From the NCBI GenBank assembly GCA_025331565.1, contig JAFREQ010000157.1:186001-250000 (forward strand): 64,000 nucleotides of DNA, in the 5' to 3' direction. Below are positions 22,411-36,313 of the stretch, in pieces. Position 1 is the first letter of the stretch, and each line of letters opens with the position of its first letter. The notes below the pieces were generated by a model. The model was not told the DNA's origin. It saw only the letters and a program-made list of their open reading frames with translations, and searched no databases. Position numbers and translations under genes: made by a program. The stretch is from Holacanthus passer (lineage: Eukaryota; Chordata; Actinopteri; Pomacanthidae).

Positions 22411-25400
22411 GTATAATACATGTGAACTGATTGTGGCCATTTTTGATGGAGCACCACTCTGATGCCGGGGGTTTAAACAGACAAAGTATGTACGATGTCA
22501 CTCAGACCATAAATGCCTCCACCAGCATGCCTGATAATCCACATAGGCTATATATTTGCATGGACTCAGTAATTTCATGAATTATTAATGGTTACTTACT
22601 CCCATCATGTCGTGCAACATACTGGGCAGTGCAGTAGTTTAGAGCCCACTAAAGCTAAAAAGTACTTTATTCATCACGACGGTAGCATTTAGTGGGGTGG
22701 AGATGAAGTAAGCACTGTGCTGCACAGTACAACACTGAAGCACTCGAGGTGATACTGCGATTCCTAAAGACTTTTCTACAAGAAGCAAATAACCTCTTTT
22801 CGCTTTGCCTCAAATACCAAGCACCTGCAGTGGCAAGTCATCTAAAATCTGATTAGAAAATGGAAATGGAATAAATAACTCAATAAATAACAGGGTATAA
22901 AATGTCAGCAGGTAGTCTTTTCTATCGCTGATCATTTAGAGGGATTAAAAGAACAAACCTAGCAAGTGTTCCTCAGGGGCAAAAGGTGGAGGGAAACACG
23001 AGTCCACCAACCGGATGAAAACAAATGGACAGCCAGTTGATGGAAAGAGCAGAGGCAGCGGAGGTGGAACTGGTTAAATCAATCTTTCATTTCGTTTCCA
23101 CCAATATGCTGTGCGGTGATTGGGGTCAGAGTGACAGGTAGAATGACCCCCCCCGCTCCTTCCTCTACCATCTGTCTTAACGCATACACATACCCACACA
23201 TCTATCTCTACCATCAGACCGGGCTTTGTCTTTTGTGTACAGGTTCCTGGGGAAAACGCCTGTGGTTAGGGCTTACAAACGGAGAAGAACACAAGCCCTC
23301 ATTTACCGACGGGGACGCAATCTCTACAGGAGCAGTGGGAGGTTACAGGGGTGATTCTTCAACTTCAACACTCCCCAGATGGCCCGCGTGGCATTGTCAT
23401 TTGTCGCCAAAAACCTGCATCTGTCGCGCCCAACTCAGGGTGTTACCAGGAGTGTAAATCAAAGTGAAGCGCTTGACTTTGTGAAATGGTTGCTGCGATT
23501 TCTGAGCCACCTACTTAGGAGATATATGAGATCTAAGATCGAGCTATCTAGGTGGGGGAATACAGGAAATAAATCGCAGCTTTCCTGACGCTCCCGTCCT
23601 TTGGTTGAGGAGGAGACGCGCAAACGTTCTTGAGTTAGAGTTATACAACCAGACTGAATGAGTGCTTCCTGGACGCCGAGCAAGGGGAATGGGACATCTA
23701 TAATTCAGCAAAAGGATGGAGAAAATCTGTGACAAAAATTACAGCAGATAGGCCATGAATAATTAAACACGAGGAATAGAAACATTTAAAGACCTTGAGA
23801 AGCATTTCAGTTCAAATTTAAAAACAGCGGAATAAAAGGCTCTTGCCAAGCCTGACTAAACTACAGCTATTTATCATCCTCCTGAGGGTTTAGGAGTTGA
23901 GGTTACAAACAACCTCGATAATTGTTTGTGAGGAGCCGAAGAGGAGGCTCTACAGTAGGAAGTTTACATGGATGTCACCAGAGGATTGTTTGCGCACATC
24001 TGTTCTCGGAGTCTCAATCCCTTCGAGTTCGGGGAATAGATAGATGGAGTGATGGAGATGAGGGAAATAATAATAATGAAACAGCTATAAATGCAGAGTC
24101 TCTCTCGCGCCGCGTCTCTCTCCTTTCCAACAGCAGTTGTTTGAAGACGTGTCCTTGAGAAGAACACAATTTGCCTTTTGCGGCGCCATTCTCCTTCCAA
24201 CCGCCTGTGATAAAAAGACTTTTATTGTGGTCCTCCTATAACCTTCCTGCACACCGCAAACTCAATCTACCCTGTTTTCTCTGACTGACAAAAGAACACA
24301 AATTCAATGGGCCTCAAACCAAGGCTTTTCATTCGCCTTGCTGCAGACAATATATAAACCCTATAGGTCACAGGATTGGCAGCTATTGTGGGTGACAAAC
24401 CAGACCAATGTTATCTGAGATGGTGAGGTGAAGTGGCTTTCTACTCACGCCTTAAGGCAACAATGGCATTAATTAGACACATCAAACCTGGCAAACAATT
24501 TCCTTTCCTTTTAGACCCACGGAGACGGATCTGCTCAATCTCAGCCGCAGGAAAAAAATAAAAATAAAATAAAGCAACCATCATAAGGGGTTAGACCTTG
24601 CTGAGGCAATTTGCCCTGTAGACATGCATGAAGCTATACAGGGAAGAAAATAGCAGCTGACGGATCATCATTCTACCTTTGTTAATAAAATGTCAAGGCT
24701 TGGTTAGAAAAGAATTGGCAAGGTGAAATCTACTGTCTCGGGTAAGCGCGACTGGAAATAATGTAAGCTGATGGAGTTAACCTGGTTACCAGACTGACAA
24801 TATCATCCTGCAACTTGAGAACGAAGCACCTTTTTAGCAAACAATTACCAACCTGTATCTCCGTCTTTGGATTTGGCTATTCAGCATCCTTCCTACTATT
24901 CTTCTTTTATTCTACTACTATGCAGTTTCAGTATACAAACATCCAATTCTTCCTGAAGGAAAGGTCTATGACACCATTGCTCTTTCTCAATGCCTGGATA
25001 TTGGAGAGTCTCGCTATTTTGTTCAACAGGAGTGAAATCTGACCTGTGATCTCGCCACAGTCGGCCCGAGCCTGCACCAAACACGACACAAATTCTTGAA
25101 AGCGAATAAGAATATATGTAGAGAGCAAGTGGCACTGAGTCCGAACTGTCCTTAGTAAGTCATGTCATTAAATCTTTTCACCTATCAAAGCGAATGGTTT
25201 CTTGACAAATCATGAATACGTTGGAAAAAAGGGTCTTTTACACTGTAGATTGCACTTTTCAAAGCCTTTTTTTTTGACAGCTGAACAATAACAAAAAAAA
25301 AAAAAGGAATGACATTAAATTACACAAATCAGCCTTACCACTATTCATTACTTTGTTAGGTTTAAAAGAGAAGATGAAAGAAAAGGTTTGCAGTAAATGC

Positions 25401-26236
25401 CATCGACAGACGCTTAACTGTACAGCTTATATGATTCTTATCATGCCCAACATGTAGGAGGGTAGATTTTTTTCCAGACTTTGTGTGTGAATCACAAACG
25501 TCAAGGTCTGGCAGTGATGGTTTCAGATTCGTCACACAGGATTTCTATGGCTAGGACAGATCTGCACAGGAGCGCTTTCATAATCGAGTTCACGTTTCTC
25601 GTTCTATTCTGTAGAATAACCACCCATGTGCTTTTTGCTAAGTGGCACAATGTGCAGAAGAATGATTTAAAGGATAATTCTACCCATGGTGAATATTACA
25701 TCTTTTTCCAAAGCTGCCCTCTTTAACCTTTGTCTACTATTAATCCTTAGCAGAGGGGATTCTGTTAATATTCTACATTTTCTGGGCATTTTATTCATTT
25801 CAAAAGTATTGCAATGCACACAATAAATAAAACAAATATCAGCTTTTCACTGGCATCTGATTTGTATGTCTACATAAGGAACACAATTCCTGTATTAAGT
25901 ACCTCATTTTAATGAATTTCATGGAAACTAGTTATAATTGGAAAAATACTGTTTCTCAGCTGGAAACCTTAATATGGGACAAGACATTAGGATGTAGCTG
26001 GATGTTGATGGAAGAGAAGTGACGTGTAAGTAAAGTTTTTGGTGAAATATTTTACTTCGGTTTTCTTTTCTGTTTTTCTCACTAGGCATGTATATGGTGT
26101 GTTCATCTCATATTATGACACTGCTTCATTAAGTGCGGCAGCTATACTCTCTCATCCAGATTCAGGTTCCAGTCTTTACATTTTTACTTGATGTCACGAA
26201 AAAGACTTTATTAAAAGTGGGGGTGCTTTGTTTAAT

Positions 26237-26470
26237 CTGCTGATTATTTTCACAATTAACTGATTAGCCTATGAAAACATTGTGTGTCATCACAATATCA
26301 TCAGAATTTCCCAGAATTGAAAGTGACAACTTTAAATAACTTTGAAAAGCTTCATTTACAAGACCAGCAAATGTTTGACATCTTTGCTTTATAAATTAAA
26401 CAATTAATTGATTATCAAAATAGCTGGCAATTAATTTAATCGATTAATCAACTAATCATCAGCTTTAACT
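26237..26470. mobile_element. CGATTAATCG-type fish MITE, copy 1 (partial)
   Basis: The fragment reads ctgattattttcacaattaa ctgattag at the left, and attgattatcaaaatagctg then aatcgattaatcaactaatc at the right. This vocabulary (repeated ATTAATCGATTA words near both ends) is that of an abundant fish short element, probably of hAT type. The GGGCTGCA-type left terminus is not preserved here. Confidence 0.65.
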
Positions 26471-28984
26471 GAAGCACACATTCTCCTGTCCTGCATTAAT
26501 TTGATATTAATGGAGGCTTAACATTCACTACAGCGACATCCACACTTGTTTTGAAGGTTTGTTTTGTTCCTGCATCATTGTCACTGAGACAATTTATTGT
26601 ACTTGGCAAATGAAGTGATTCTACAACTTCTAATCTTTTCTTGTTGCCAAGCACTGGCATCCTTCTTATTTGCATCAAAACAGACCTGGTCTTTCACAAA
26701 TTAACCAGGAGGCTAAATGCAAATAACCAACCTTGGTGTGGGTGAACATAATTGCGCAGCTCCTCCCTACTCTCCACTGTTATAAACGAGTGTTTAAGCA
26801 AGGGCTGATCCCTGATTAACGCTGACTCCCCTGTGTTTAATAGCACTCAGTGCAACAGAATGGCAAAGTAAAAACAAACAGATGAGACTACTCCCACGTG
26901 GTACCGGAGCGCAGATGGAGACAACTTATAGATGGAGATGTGGAGTTGGCAGAGGCTGGAGTCTGAGCAGGTGTTTGGACCCAGCATGGACATCATGTAC
27001 TGCCATTTTTAAAGCGCCCGAGAGCCAGCGGGACAGCAAAGGCCACGGGGTTTCGACGAGGAACACAGGACAGACTGTTCTTCTTCTACCATGGAAACTA
27101 GTATGAAATGATCTGTGCTGCATCAGAAACAAGCATGCACACCTCTATCAACTTCAAACGGTTTTAAAATAATTAAGAGATGATTGATTTAGACATTGAT
27201 AAAGTGACAGTCTTATTGGAGTAACTAAATGTTCCAAATGTTTGCTGTAAGGTGGAAATCACGCTCAAAATATGTCTGTGATTGTCTTAACTCAAAGCTG
27301 ATTATGCTGTAAAGATTGAAAAGCTCTCGCAAATACCTTTCCACACAGATCTAAAGTACGACTCAGACTGCAGAGGAGTGGTTGTTTAAGGCTTACTTAT
27401 CTGTCTTCCAAGTGTGGACTGGAAATGGTTTCTCTGTGTGAGCTGGTCTCTCAATAGTGTTGCTGAAATTCAGGGCCCCCCGCTGTGATCCTAGGGCACC
27501 ACCTAATAATACAGTGTCTTCCTTCAAGTAGCACTTTACCAAGTGTGGAGAAGTCTGAAGTGGTAAACAACTTCACACAGACATAAATTTCACATTTACC
27601 AAATGTTTTTCCTCTTGTACCTCGAAAATATCTGGTGAGTAATTTTGGCCGGTAGGAAAATGGGAAAATAACGAAAAGATATAGTATGCGGGACGACAAT
27701 GCAGCTACTAAACATTCAAATTTGGCCTCTCCTCCTTGACTCAACGTTTTCAGGCACACACAAATGTTCTGCCTATGCATATGCAAGCTTGCAGCATTGA
27801 ATTTACATTTGCAAAAATAAATGTACAGAACTAGCACATGCACTGAGTCTTTGACGATCAACTATGTTGGTTTGGTCCTGCTGCAGTAATGAGCATGTTT
27901 GTTCGACAGAAAATGATTCAATGCTCAAACTCAGCACTACAGACCTCAAGGGTTGATCTTTCAAAACTTAAACTTATTTGCATTGGTTGATAGCAGGACT
28001 GCAAGCTGCTATTGTAGGAACATTTGTTGTAATGGAAAAGCTGCACCTTCCTGTCCAGCAGAAAACAGGTCAACTCCAGGTCGCTCTTCATCCACATCCT
28101 CTCCCTCAGAGCTCACAGTGGGTGAAAGCCGACATCAGATTCACTCTTCTGGATTAAGCTTTGTCTGCTTGGCGTTTCAGTTTTATATTTGCGTCTTATC
28201 GGTGCTGTGTCCACCATTTTTTGCAGCTTCCTTTTGGATGCTTGGCTGCTTACGGTCTGGGACCTGGTCGCTATGTTTCTGTAAAGTCCCTGACCCCTCA
28301 TGCTGTCATTGGCTGGACAACCACTGCTCAAAGGCCGCAGACCAGAAATGTTCTGAACACAGCAAAATGAGAAGAAGATACAGACAGAGGGCAGGGTCTC
28401 TGCAGTTCAAGTGGGTCATTAGTGAAGATTGAAGGACTGCTTTTGAATGAGTCCGTACATTGTTGTCAAAGAAAATCCTGCCATCGCATAACAAATTGTC
28501 AAATTCATCAACATCGATGGGTCAAAGACATGAGGATATGCAAAAGCAAATGTTGTTTGAATGTTTCTGCAAACCCTTGAAACCCACAAATAACCCCCTT
28601 GAGCAATCACAGAGCCTTGGATAAGGCATTCTTTTGATGTTCACTAGGAAAGTAATGGAAGTGCTTCATGGGAGAGAAAACCTTTCAAGGCTACCCCTTT
28701 TTCCTCGTGCTTCTGAATTGAATTGGTGTCGTCCTTGCATTATACATTCCCCATTTTACAGAAGATTGAATTAAAACATCCTTTGTCATCAGAAACATTG
28801 CTCAGTTTGCGAAGTGACCAAAGCATGGCTATGAATAATTATGTGAGAGACCGTGCTCTAAAGTGGCCACAGATTTTCATTAGTGCCTCCAGACAGCAGT
28901 GCAGGGAGAAGGGGAGCGAGTCTCCGGGCCTGTCTGTATCAACAGTGATGTATCACACAGCCCTGTGAGTCTTAACCGTTCAAT

Positions 28985-29170
28985 TAGGAGCTCTGCTGAG
29001 GCCCAGCCTGTCAGTGGGAAAGACCAGCAGAGAGCCGGACAAGATCAAGAGCCGCTTCCTCAAACCCACTTCAGGAGCCGGGGCCATCAATCTCCCCGAC
29101 TGTGACCGGCAGGGTGGCCAAGGGGCAGGACCCCCGCCGAGGCTGGGCCCGGCTCAGAAGCCGGCGCAGG
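28985..29170. other. GC-rich intronic patch
   Basis: A stretch rich in G and C (gccggggccatcaatctccc; cccccgccgaggctgggccc ggc) lies inside an otherwise AT-leaning intron. It has an open frame of 68 codons without any recognised domain. It has no splice-flanked coding match to the phosphatase family. It may be a conserved regulatory block or simply compositional noise. Confidence 0.5.
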
Positions 29171-31349
29171 TAGGGCCATTCATCCCTATCAGCCAGACTA
29201 AAAATGAATAAGCCCGTGACCTTCACAGTGGGGAGAGGGGGTTACACCCTGGGCAGGGAAGGGAGAAAAATCTCATTTTCATCAGCATTTCTCTGGACAC
29301 CAAACAGCATTAGCCTGGGAAAATGCTGAGGCTAGGTTTGTTTTGTTCCCCAAGTTGGCATCCTGGTACAGCATGGGAATTTAGCTGGTTAATGTTGTGA
29401 GAAGGGCAATTTGTACAATATCATCAGGCATTCTCAAAGTGTTTATGTACATGTTGGAGTTTGAATGGCCACAGCACGGCGGCAATATAATGATCCAAAT
29501 GTAAGGTGGCACCCTGCTTCACACATGATATCAATCTGCGTTGCTGATGAATTAGGAAGCTTGCGGCGACTTTGGAATGAGAATTAAGCTCAATAAACAA
29601 GTAGTTATAAAGCTAACCATGTGGGCAGGGCAGTTTTCAGCTCTATGTTTGGAGCCAACTATAAATCATATCAATTCTTTTGACACGCAGCTGTTCCAAC
29701 AACGAGGGAAGTTAAAAGACTTTAAACTTGATACTATTCCAGCGGTTCATAGGTGCGAACGGTTTCTGTCTGTGAGATGTAAAAAGTATGCACGGCTCTA
29801 ATTGTTCCAGGTGCTCACTGGAGAATACATTACTTAGATAAGAGACAATTTATATCCAGATGCCAAAAATCTTAATGAAGATCTATTGGTGGAAACAACA
29901 AAAACACAAAGGCCTTTGTCTACTATAGAACGTAATTACCTAAGTAAAATGGAAATGATATATGTTGGGTGATTATGAGCTGGAGTTGGTTGCTTCAAAC
30001 GCTACGAGGCTTCAGAGGAAACACAATGGAGCTCCACAGTGGATGGATATTCATTGTATGCAGGGGGTGATTTGTAAAAATAGGAACCTTTTTGAAATGT
30101 TTGTAAAAGCAGTGACAATAAAATAATTTTTAAACACCGCTGAATGAATGGGAGGCTTGAACTGCTTCGACCACTCTTTTCCACAGGATTGTTCCAAATT
30201 CCAGTATCTCTCTCTCTCTGTTTAATCGAGTGGAGCACCTTTGTTCTCTGTTGTATCAGTCATTATGTTGGAACCGTGGAAAGTGCTGACGATGAAAGTG
30301 AACCTCATTTTTTCCAGTTTTAAGCACCGTTAGTTGTAACAGAGATGGTATCCTTATTTTTAGATGCATAGCACCTATTGGCATCAGTCACAAACTAGAA
30401 CAGTCACATTAACAAGCGGCAGATTCACCACAAACTGGACTTAAATTTGACCATTTATACAATTGTATTTTAAAAGTTGTGCCTTGTGCAGGAAATTTAC
30501 TTTTTACAGCAGCTGTTTTTCTTTGTCTGTGTTATGGGGGTTTTATATTTAAAGATTTTTTTGAACAAAGTTTTTAAAACAGTTTTTGATTCCATCATCT
30601 TTATTCCCTAGTTCACTTATTTGAACAACTGCAAATTATTTTGCAACAGAAATGAAAAGCTTCAAATATGAAATAGCGCTCTTTGCTGAGCATCATCTTT
30701 GATGTGTAACTGACGGGTCATTAATTAGCAAACTAGAGTTGAGAGAGGGCCACTTGCCAGCTCCTGTGTCGTGCTGCAAGGTCTGTTACAGGAGTCATTT
30801 GACTGGATTGTCTACGATAAAACTCCAGGGAAACTAAGATTTATATGCAATGGCCATTTCAGCCAAGAATGCAAAAGCAGCCAGGCTCCTAAACAAAACA
30901 GAACGTGGCAGCCACCGGGGCTGTCGTATATTTGGGTGTCAATGACAGTTTTTCCAAATCGATTGTAAATTGCCAGTGACACTAAAACAACTTGAAAATT
31001 GTCACAGAGGTAATTGGGGGCATGTTTTACAAGAATATGGTTGAGTTTGCTAATAACAACTTGAGTTAAGTTTTTTTTAATGGAATTTTAAAAATCTGCC
31101 TGTGTAGGAATTAATGTTATGACTTCTGAGTTTACAGAGTACACTTGAAATGCACAAATGAAATGGGGGTTTCTATCTAGTTCACTTTCAAAACTTGGAG
31201 GAAAATTTGTGTTTGAAACGTCAGTTGGTGTGTTGATGATGCACAAAACGATTTTTAAGCCTGTTTATGTCATATTGTGAAACAGCATAATATATCATTT
31301 CCCTAAAATCGCAGCGGTGCTCTGTAAGTAAAAGTACTTTTGGCCTCAC

Positions 31350-31643
31350 CAGCACATTTGGTCCTGGCCCTCAGCGGGGGTCCGGGGGCTCCGGTGCCTC
31401 CCTCCAGAGGTCTGGTCAGCAGAACGCTGATCTCGTACTCTGTGTCTGGGTCCAGGTGGCCGATCTTGTGTGTGGTCTTGTCGACGGGCTGCAGGTCGTA
31501 CATGGTGCCGGACACGGTGCGGTACTCCACCTCCCTGTCGATGATCGGGCCGTCGCCGTTGATGCTGTTGGCGTTCAGCTGGATCCAAAGGTAGGTGGCG
31601 CCAACAGCAGTGAGCTGCGGTGGTGCAATGGGTACCGGGGGCT
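31350..31643 (-). CDS. ptprm: ptprm exon 7: fibronectin type III repeat 1
   Basis: This 294-nt exon has the acceptor ttttgtttccctag and the donor TGTGCTG|gtgagg. It enters on the last two bases of a Gln codon and leaves one base into a Glu codon. It holds 97 whole codons encoding PPVPIAPPQLTAVGATYLWI, then NSINGDGPII, VEYRTVSG, HKIGHLDPDTEYEISVLLTR and finally RARTKCA. P.PIAPP..., GDGPI, HLDPDTEYEISVLLTRP and TKCA are hallmarks of the first FN3 repeat in this subfamily. IGHLDPDTEYEI with Y-K/H-IGHL fits PTPRM better than the KLWHLDPD form of PTPRT and PTPRU. The whole repeat sits on one exon, as in other type IIB genes. Confidence 0.97.
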
Positions 31644-32796
31644 CTAGGGAAACAAAAGGTTTGTGATAGTTTGGTTAAAACTATAATAGCGGAATGATGG
31701 AAAGATGATTTACATTTTACACAATAGACAAAACAATTTCTAATTCGTGGAAAAAGCACTGACATTCCTCTAAAAAAGTGGATGGCTTGTACCAGGCAAA
31801 AAAAAGATGCTCAAAATCAATTTCTTCTTTTAAACAATCAACCACATCAAAATTCTCTCGAAGCACATTAAGAGTATCTTCATGTTTTCCAATAGTCAAG
31901 GTATTTAAGAAGAGCCACCTAACGATCAATAGTTCCAGCTAGGTGAGGACTCTCATCATCAGTAGACAACAGTCACCAAGACCTTGGCAAATGATGCTCC
32001 TATTGAACAACATATTGATTTCAATCAGAGGACTTCTTTGGAAAAGCCTCTGATAACTGGCAGCTACTGTAGTTGTCATCTCTCTTGTCTGATCCAGGAG
32101 CTGGTTTAATCTCTCAACTCATGACTGTTGTGGAATTTAAAGCCGAGCTAATTTAAAGCTGAAAATCATTGCAGGGAAAGTCTGAAACACAACTTTAGAG
32201 CACATTAACTGTGTCAACTATTCTTACTTTTACAACACAATTCAGCCTCTTATTACTTTAGTTGTCACGTGCAGATATTATAATAACCAACTATATATTT
32301 TTGGCAGTGAATGTCTTATAAATATGAATGTTGTGTCTGATATGTTAAAGAAAAACAGAATCCAGCTCTGCTTTTCCAGCCAAACATAACTGTGAATACA
32401 AAAGAGCTGCATATAAATGGGATTTGTAGGAGGTGCAGTTTGGTTGTGTGTGCTCTGCACTTGTTGCAAAAAGTTTTACTTCTTCTTCTTGTGAAAAACA
32501 AAGTTGTCTGTGCACAAATTTCTTTAACTTATCTGAAAGGCAGTTAAAGGCTCCCTGTGGAGTTTCAGACCTCTGGAAGCGCTATGGAGCTGTTTGTCTT
32601 CCTTGTTTTGTTCTGGTGAAGCTGTGACTGGCATTTACTGCTAATTCTTTCACACTGTCCATCTATCCACAGGTGGTGGTAACACACCAAGATATGCTGC
32701 AACGTTACAGCAAAGGCAGGGAGGAAGAAGACTGCTAGCTGGTAAATATGGATGCACACAAAGCCTGATTTAAAATACCCTTTTCAGATTTTTTTA

Positions 32797-33228
32797 CTGA
32801 GGTAGAAATATCAGTAATACACTGTACAAATACTCCACTACAAGTAAAAATCCTGCATTGAAAATGTTACTAAAGAGCAGCAGTATTATTAGCAAAATGA
32901 GTACTTCATACTGTCGAGTAAAAGTACTCAGTGCAGAAAAATGTCCTCTTTGAGTGTTATTATATCATGAGATTTATATTACTGATGCATTAACATGCAA
33001 TAGGGCTGAGCAATACTATTGGAATCGCAATATGGCCGAGTGCAACATCCATCGCAGGAGCTGCAGTAAGTAAAGGTAACTAGCTGCACTAGCTGCAGTA
33101 AAAGTAACTAGTAACTACAACTGTTAGATAAATGCAGTGGACTGAAATAAATCATAGCAATATAATCTAAATCATAGTGGAGAAGAATTAAGTGCAGTGC
33201 TTTGGTAAATGTACTTACATTCCAGTAA
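32797..33228. repeat. ACTTAAGTAAAAGTAC-type fish interspersed repeat, copy 2
   Basis: It contains gtacaaatactccactacaa, gtaaaaatcctgcattgaaa, gagtaaaagtactcagtgca, gttagataaatgcagtggac and tggtaaatgtacttacattc. This is the longest of three copies in the window. A short segment near 33001-33055 (tagggctgagcaatactatt) looks like a second fish repeat nested in it. Confidence 0.68.
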
Positions 33229-35634
33229 GTTGCTGTTCAAAAGCAGGACAAGAGTAGATGAAAGTACATTTAATCCACGTGTCCATTTGCTCAGTTCAAA
33301 TAGTTCAAACAGTTGAACCCACCACAATAATGTCAAAATAAGTCAAGCAGTAACTGAGGCATTGTATTTTCTTATCAGACTCTTAATACTATCAATGTGA
33401 GGAAAGATTCATCTGTGTTGCAGCCTTTGTTTCCACCAGACTCACTGTAAAAATGTCCAGACCTTCACAAAATGATTAAAGGTGCACAATGAAAACCAAT
33501 TAACTTATTTTTAAATAATAGGAAACTGCACTCTTTTGGCTCATAAATAAGAGAAACATTTCCAGACTCAATTGTGCAAATTATTAATGACAGTAAGGAC
33601 ATTTTTTTCTTCTTCTCTGAAATGAATTGTATAACACTTGGAAATGAATATATTTCTAGGCCCTTTGAACCTTTAGTGTGTCTGTTTGGATTTGTCAAAA
33701 ATGTAACCTCAAGTTCTTCAACACAAATTTATCTCTTTCAGACAAATGTGGTGTTCAATGACAACCTTGAAGATGACCTTTTCTCTGTTATGTCACCAAT
33801 ATTTGTGTAATCTTGCTTAAACCTTGTGCCATTTCTGGTTTAATGAGGCTTCTCGAAATGTCAGACAAGTTATTTCAACTGTGGGATATTTTCAGGATCG
33901 CATTATTATATAACCAGGCAAGAGGACGCTGCAGTAACATTTGAGGGGAAGGTGTTATTAGAAACTTCTAGAAGAGTAGTTCCCCACTTTTATCCTCACT
34001 TCTTAAAGTCACATTGACAAAAAAAATTGTGCAACTATTTAAATGCAGGGAAAATAAAAGCAGTGCACCTTCTCCGTCTCATCGTCACGCTCCTGTCTCC
34101 TGGTGCAACCAAAAAACCTGCCATTGTCAACAAAGAGCTATGACCCACAGCCAAGGCGTTGCTGAGGAATCTACCCCTGTCATGCACTACAATAGGTACA
34201 CGTCCCAGAGGCGGCGGTGAGCAGCTCTAATGAGCACACACATGTTACAGAATAATGCCATTAGTCGCCTGGCTGCTTCTCATGGAGTTGTCATGGAGTG
34301 GGAGAAGTCTCCAGGCACATTAGGCCGAGGTGTCCTACAGAGAATTGGAGGCTCTCCCTCAGCAGATGGTTACCCCACGGTGACCTCTGCCGCAGGTCCC
34401 TGAACTGCCACTAATCCAAGCTTCCAGTGTGGCTGTCAAACATCACCTAAAGCGAACCAGCTAATCCAGCAGGTCTTCTCCTGGACTTACACGCAGTGCG
34501 GCGCTCTGCATGCCGGATCCAGACAGAGCGATGAGGTGATCCAAAATCTGGCTTGTTTTGATGGTCTTTTATGGTCTGTTGTTATGTCTTAAAAGGGGTT
34601 TAACTGAGTTAAGTGGCAATATGCTGGGATTTATTTAAACAACAGGAAGCAGCTCACCCTGTAATACCATCTCTCTTAGTATGATGGTGTATAAAAAAAT
34701 GCTGGCATTGTAATGGTGTGTGGCATTTTCAATATTTTAAAACATCGAATGAGAGTAAAATGTATAAAATGGGTTTCTCCAAGTTGGTTTCAGGGAACCA
34801 AGAGGGTTTTCTTGCAGTTAGATTTTTCCTCTCAAGAAAAGCAGATGGCTTGTATGATTAAAAGACAACATGTAATTTATCTTAATGAGTAATAAGTATC
34901 TTTAGCCATAAAATAAAACCAGATTAAACTTTATAAATCATTTTAAACTCAAATACAGTCTTACCTCAGAGGAGAAGTGTCATGTAGGTTGTTACCAGAC
35001 TTTATTGTGACATTTGCCAACACACTCATCCTATGATAACACCTTGTGATGCACACGACCAAATGGTGCTCAGAATATGACAAAGTATCTCGCCGGTGAC
35101 TCAGACGTGACTGGTTCACAGGGTGAGAAACTTGGCAACTTAACACGTAATTCATCCAACTAATATCCACTAAAGTTATGATACTGCATTTTGTAATATT
35201 CTAGTTTTATCTCATATGATTTACCTGTGACACCATCAGACCCTCAGATGTCCAAGGTATCAAGCAAGAGTCCTTCAATCATTTAATCAATTCCTTTTCT
35301 ATCGAGGACATATTTTTAATGGACTGTTATTCATAGATGACACTGCCGCCATTCAATCCTATTTTTGCTGTTATCTCTCGAGACCATTTCTGTAACAATA
35401 CGACTAAGCAGCATGATGTATTAAAGCAATAAGCATTTCATTTAACTTTGAAAAGTTACTGCTTCACAAAGGCAACAGCAGCTTACAGTGATGAAATAAT
35501 TCCTGTAGGTGCAGTAATCCTCTGTTCAACAGTCATTGCAGACGCACTGAAAATAACGGATTACCGGTGTGAAATACACTCAAGTGCTGGAACACTTTAG
35601 GATATTAACAACTCAATTCCCACTGTTTAAGCCT

Positions 35635-35830
35635 CACGAGGCAGCTTCGCAGCGGCGGGGCGATGGAAAGGGCTCCTGAGTGAGCTCGGCGCTGGCTGGA
35701 GATGGGCGACGGCGCGCAGATGACGGTGGCGGTCATACGCCGGGGTCAGCGAGCAGCTGTTGTCGTGATGTTGACCAGACAGGCAAACGGCCTGGCGACA
35801 GCTGCGTCCTCCTCGACTGCAGCACCTGCC
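35635..35830. other. CpG-rich intronic patch
   Basis: CpG dinucleotides are dense here (gcagcggcggggcgatgg; gggcgacggcgcgcagatga; catacgccggggtcagcgag), while the surrounding intron is CpG-poor. Overlapping open frames exist on both strands, none with a recognised domain. It could be a small CpG island or a regulatory element; it carries no protein match. Confidence 0.5.
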
Positions 35831-35881
35831 TGCCTGCCAGAACGCAATCACTGGATGCACACTCATGCACATGCGACGAGA

Positions 35882-35907
35882 TACACACACACACACACAC
35901 ACACACA
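35882..35907. repeat. (CA)n microsatellite
   Basis: About thirteen CA/AC dinucleotide units in intron 6. Confidence 0.95.
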
Positions 35908-35964
35908 GTGGCATGCACATGGACCCCAATGCTGATGATAAAGACACACTGAGATCCAGTATAA

Positions 35965-36313
35965 TAGGGCTGCAAGTAACAATTATTTTGAGTCTATTAT
36001 AAATAAAGTGATTCATCTGTTAGTCTAGAAAATATCAGAATCAAAATGTGAAAGATATTCATCAAAATTTCCCATGAACCCAAGGTGGTGACTTGACATT
36101 GCTGGCTTTGTTAAACCAACAGTAATAAAATTCACATTTATTTAATCTACAATAGTATAGCACAGAGGAAAACAGCAAATCCTCACATTTAACCTGCTGG
36201 GAAAAGTGACTCTTTGCCACTTTTGCTTAATAAATGACTTAAATGATTAATCTGTTTTCTACATTATTATTTAATTCTCTTTCCAGTGACTAATCGATGA
36301 CTCGACCGCTCAT
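35965..36313. mobile_element. CGATTAATCG-type fish MITE, copy 2
   Basis: It begins tagggctgcaagtaacaatt attttgag and contains gttagtctagaaaatatcag, tttcccatgaacccaaggtg, attcacatttatttaatcta and aatgacttaaatgattaatc. It ends near gactaatcgatgactcg. The order matches the full-length form of the element of which 26237-26470 is a fragment. Confidence 0.7.

Larger units (their letters stand above)
16107..31349 (-). other. ptprm: ptprm intron 7
   Basis: This is the largest complete intron here, at 15.2 kb (donor gtgagg, acceptor ccctgacag). It holds a polypyrimidine/CT block (16500-16915), a 33-nt T run (19309-19341), a GGA microsatellite (20329-20352), a Tc1-type MITE (21973-22410), a CGATTAATCG-type repeat (26237-26470), GC-rich patches near 21285-21380 and 28985-29170, and a short dispersed duplication (16204-16240 and 19482-19523). 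Other stretches show no repeat or gene I recognise. Several plus- and minus-strand open frames of 130-175 codons here lack any family signature. Confidence 0.85.

Noticed and set aside
27953..28432. 159-codon plus-strand open frame with many cysteines
   Set aside because: No family signature, no supporting splice or promoter context; composition looks random.
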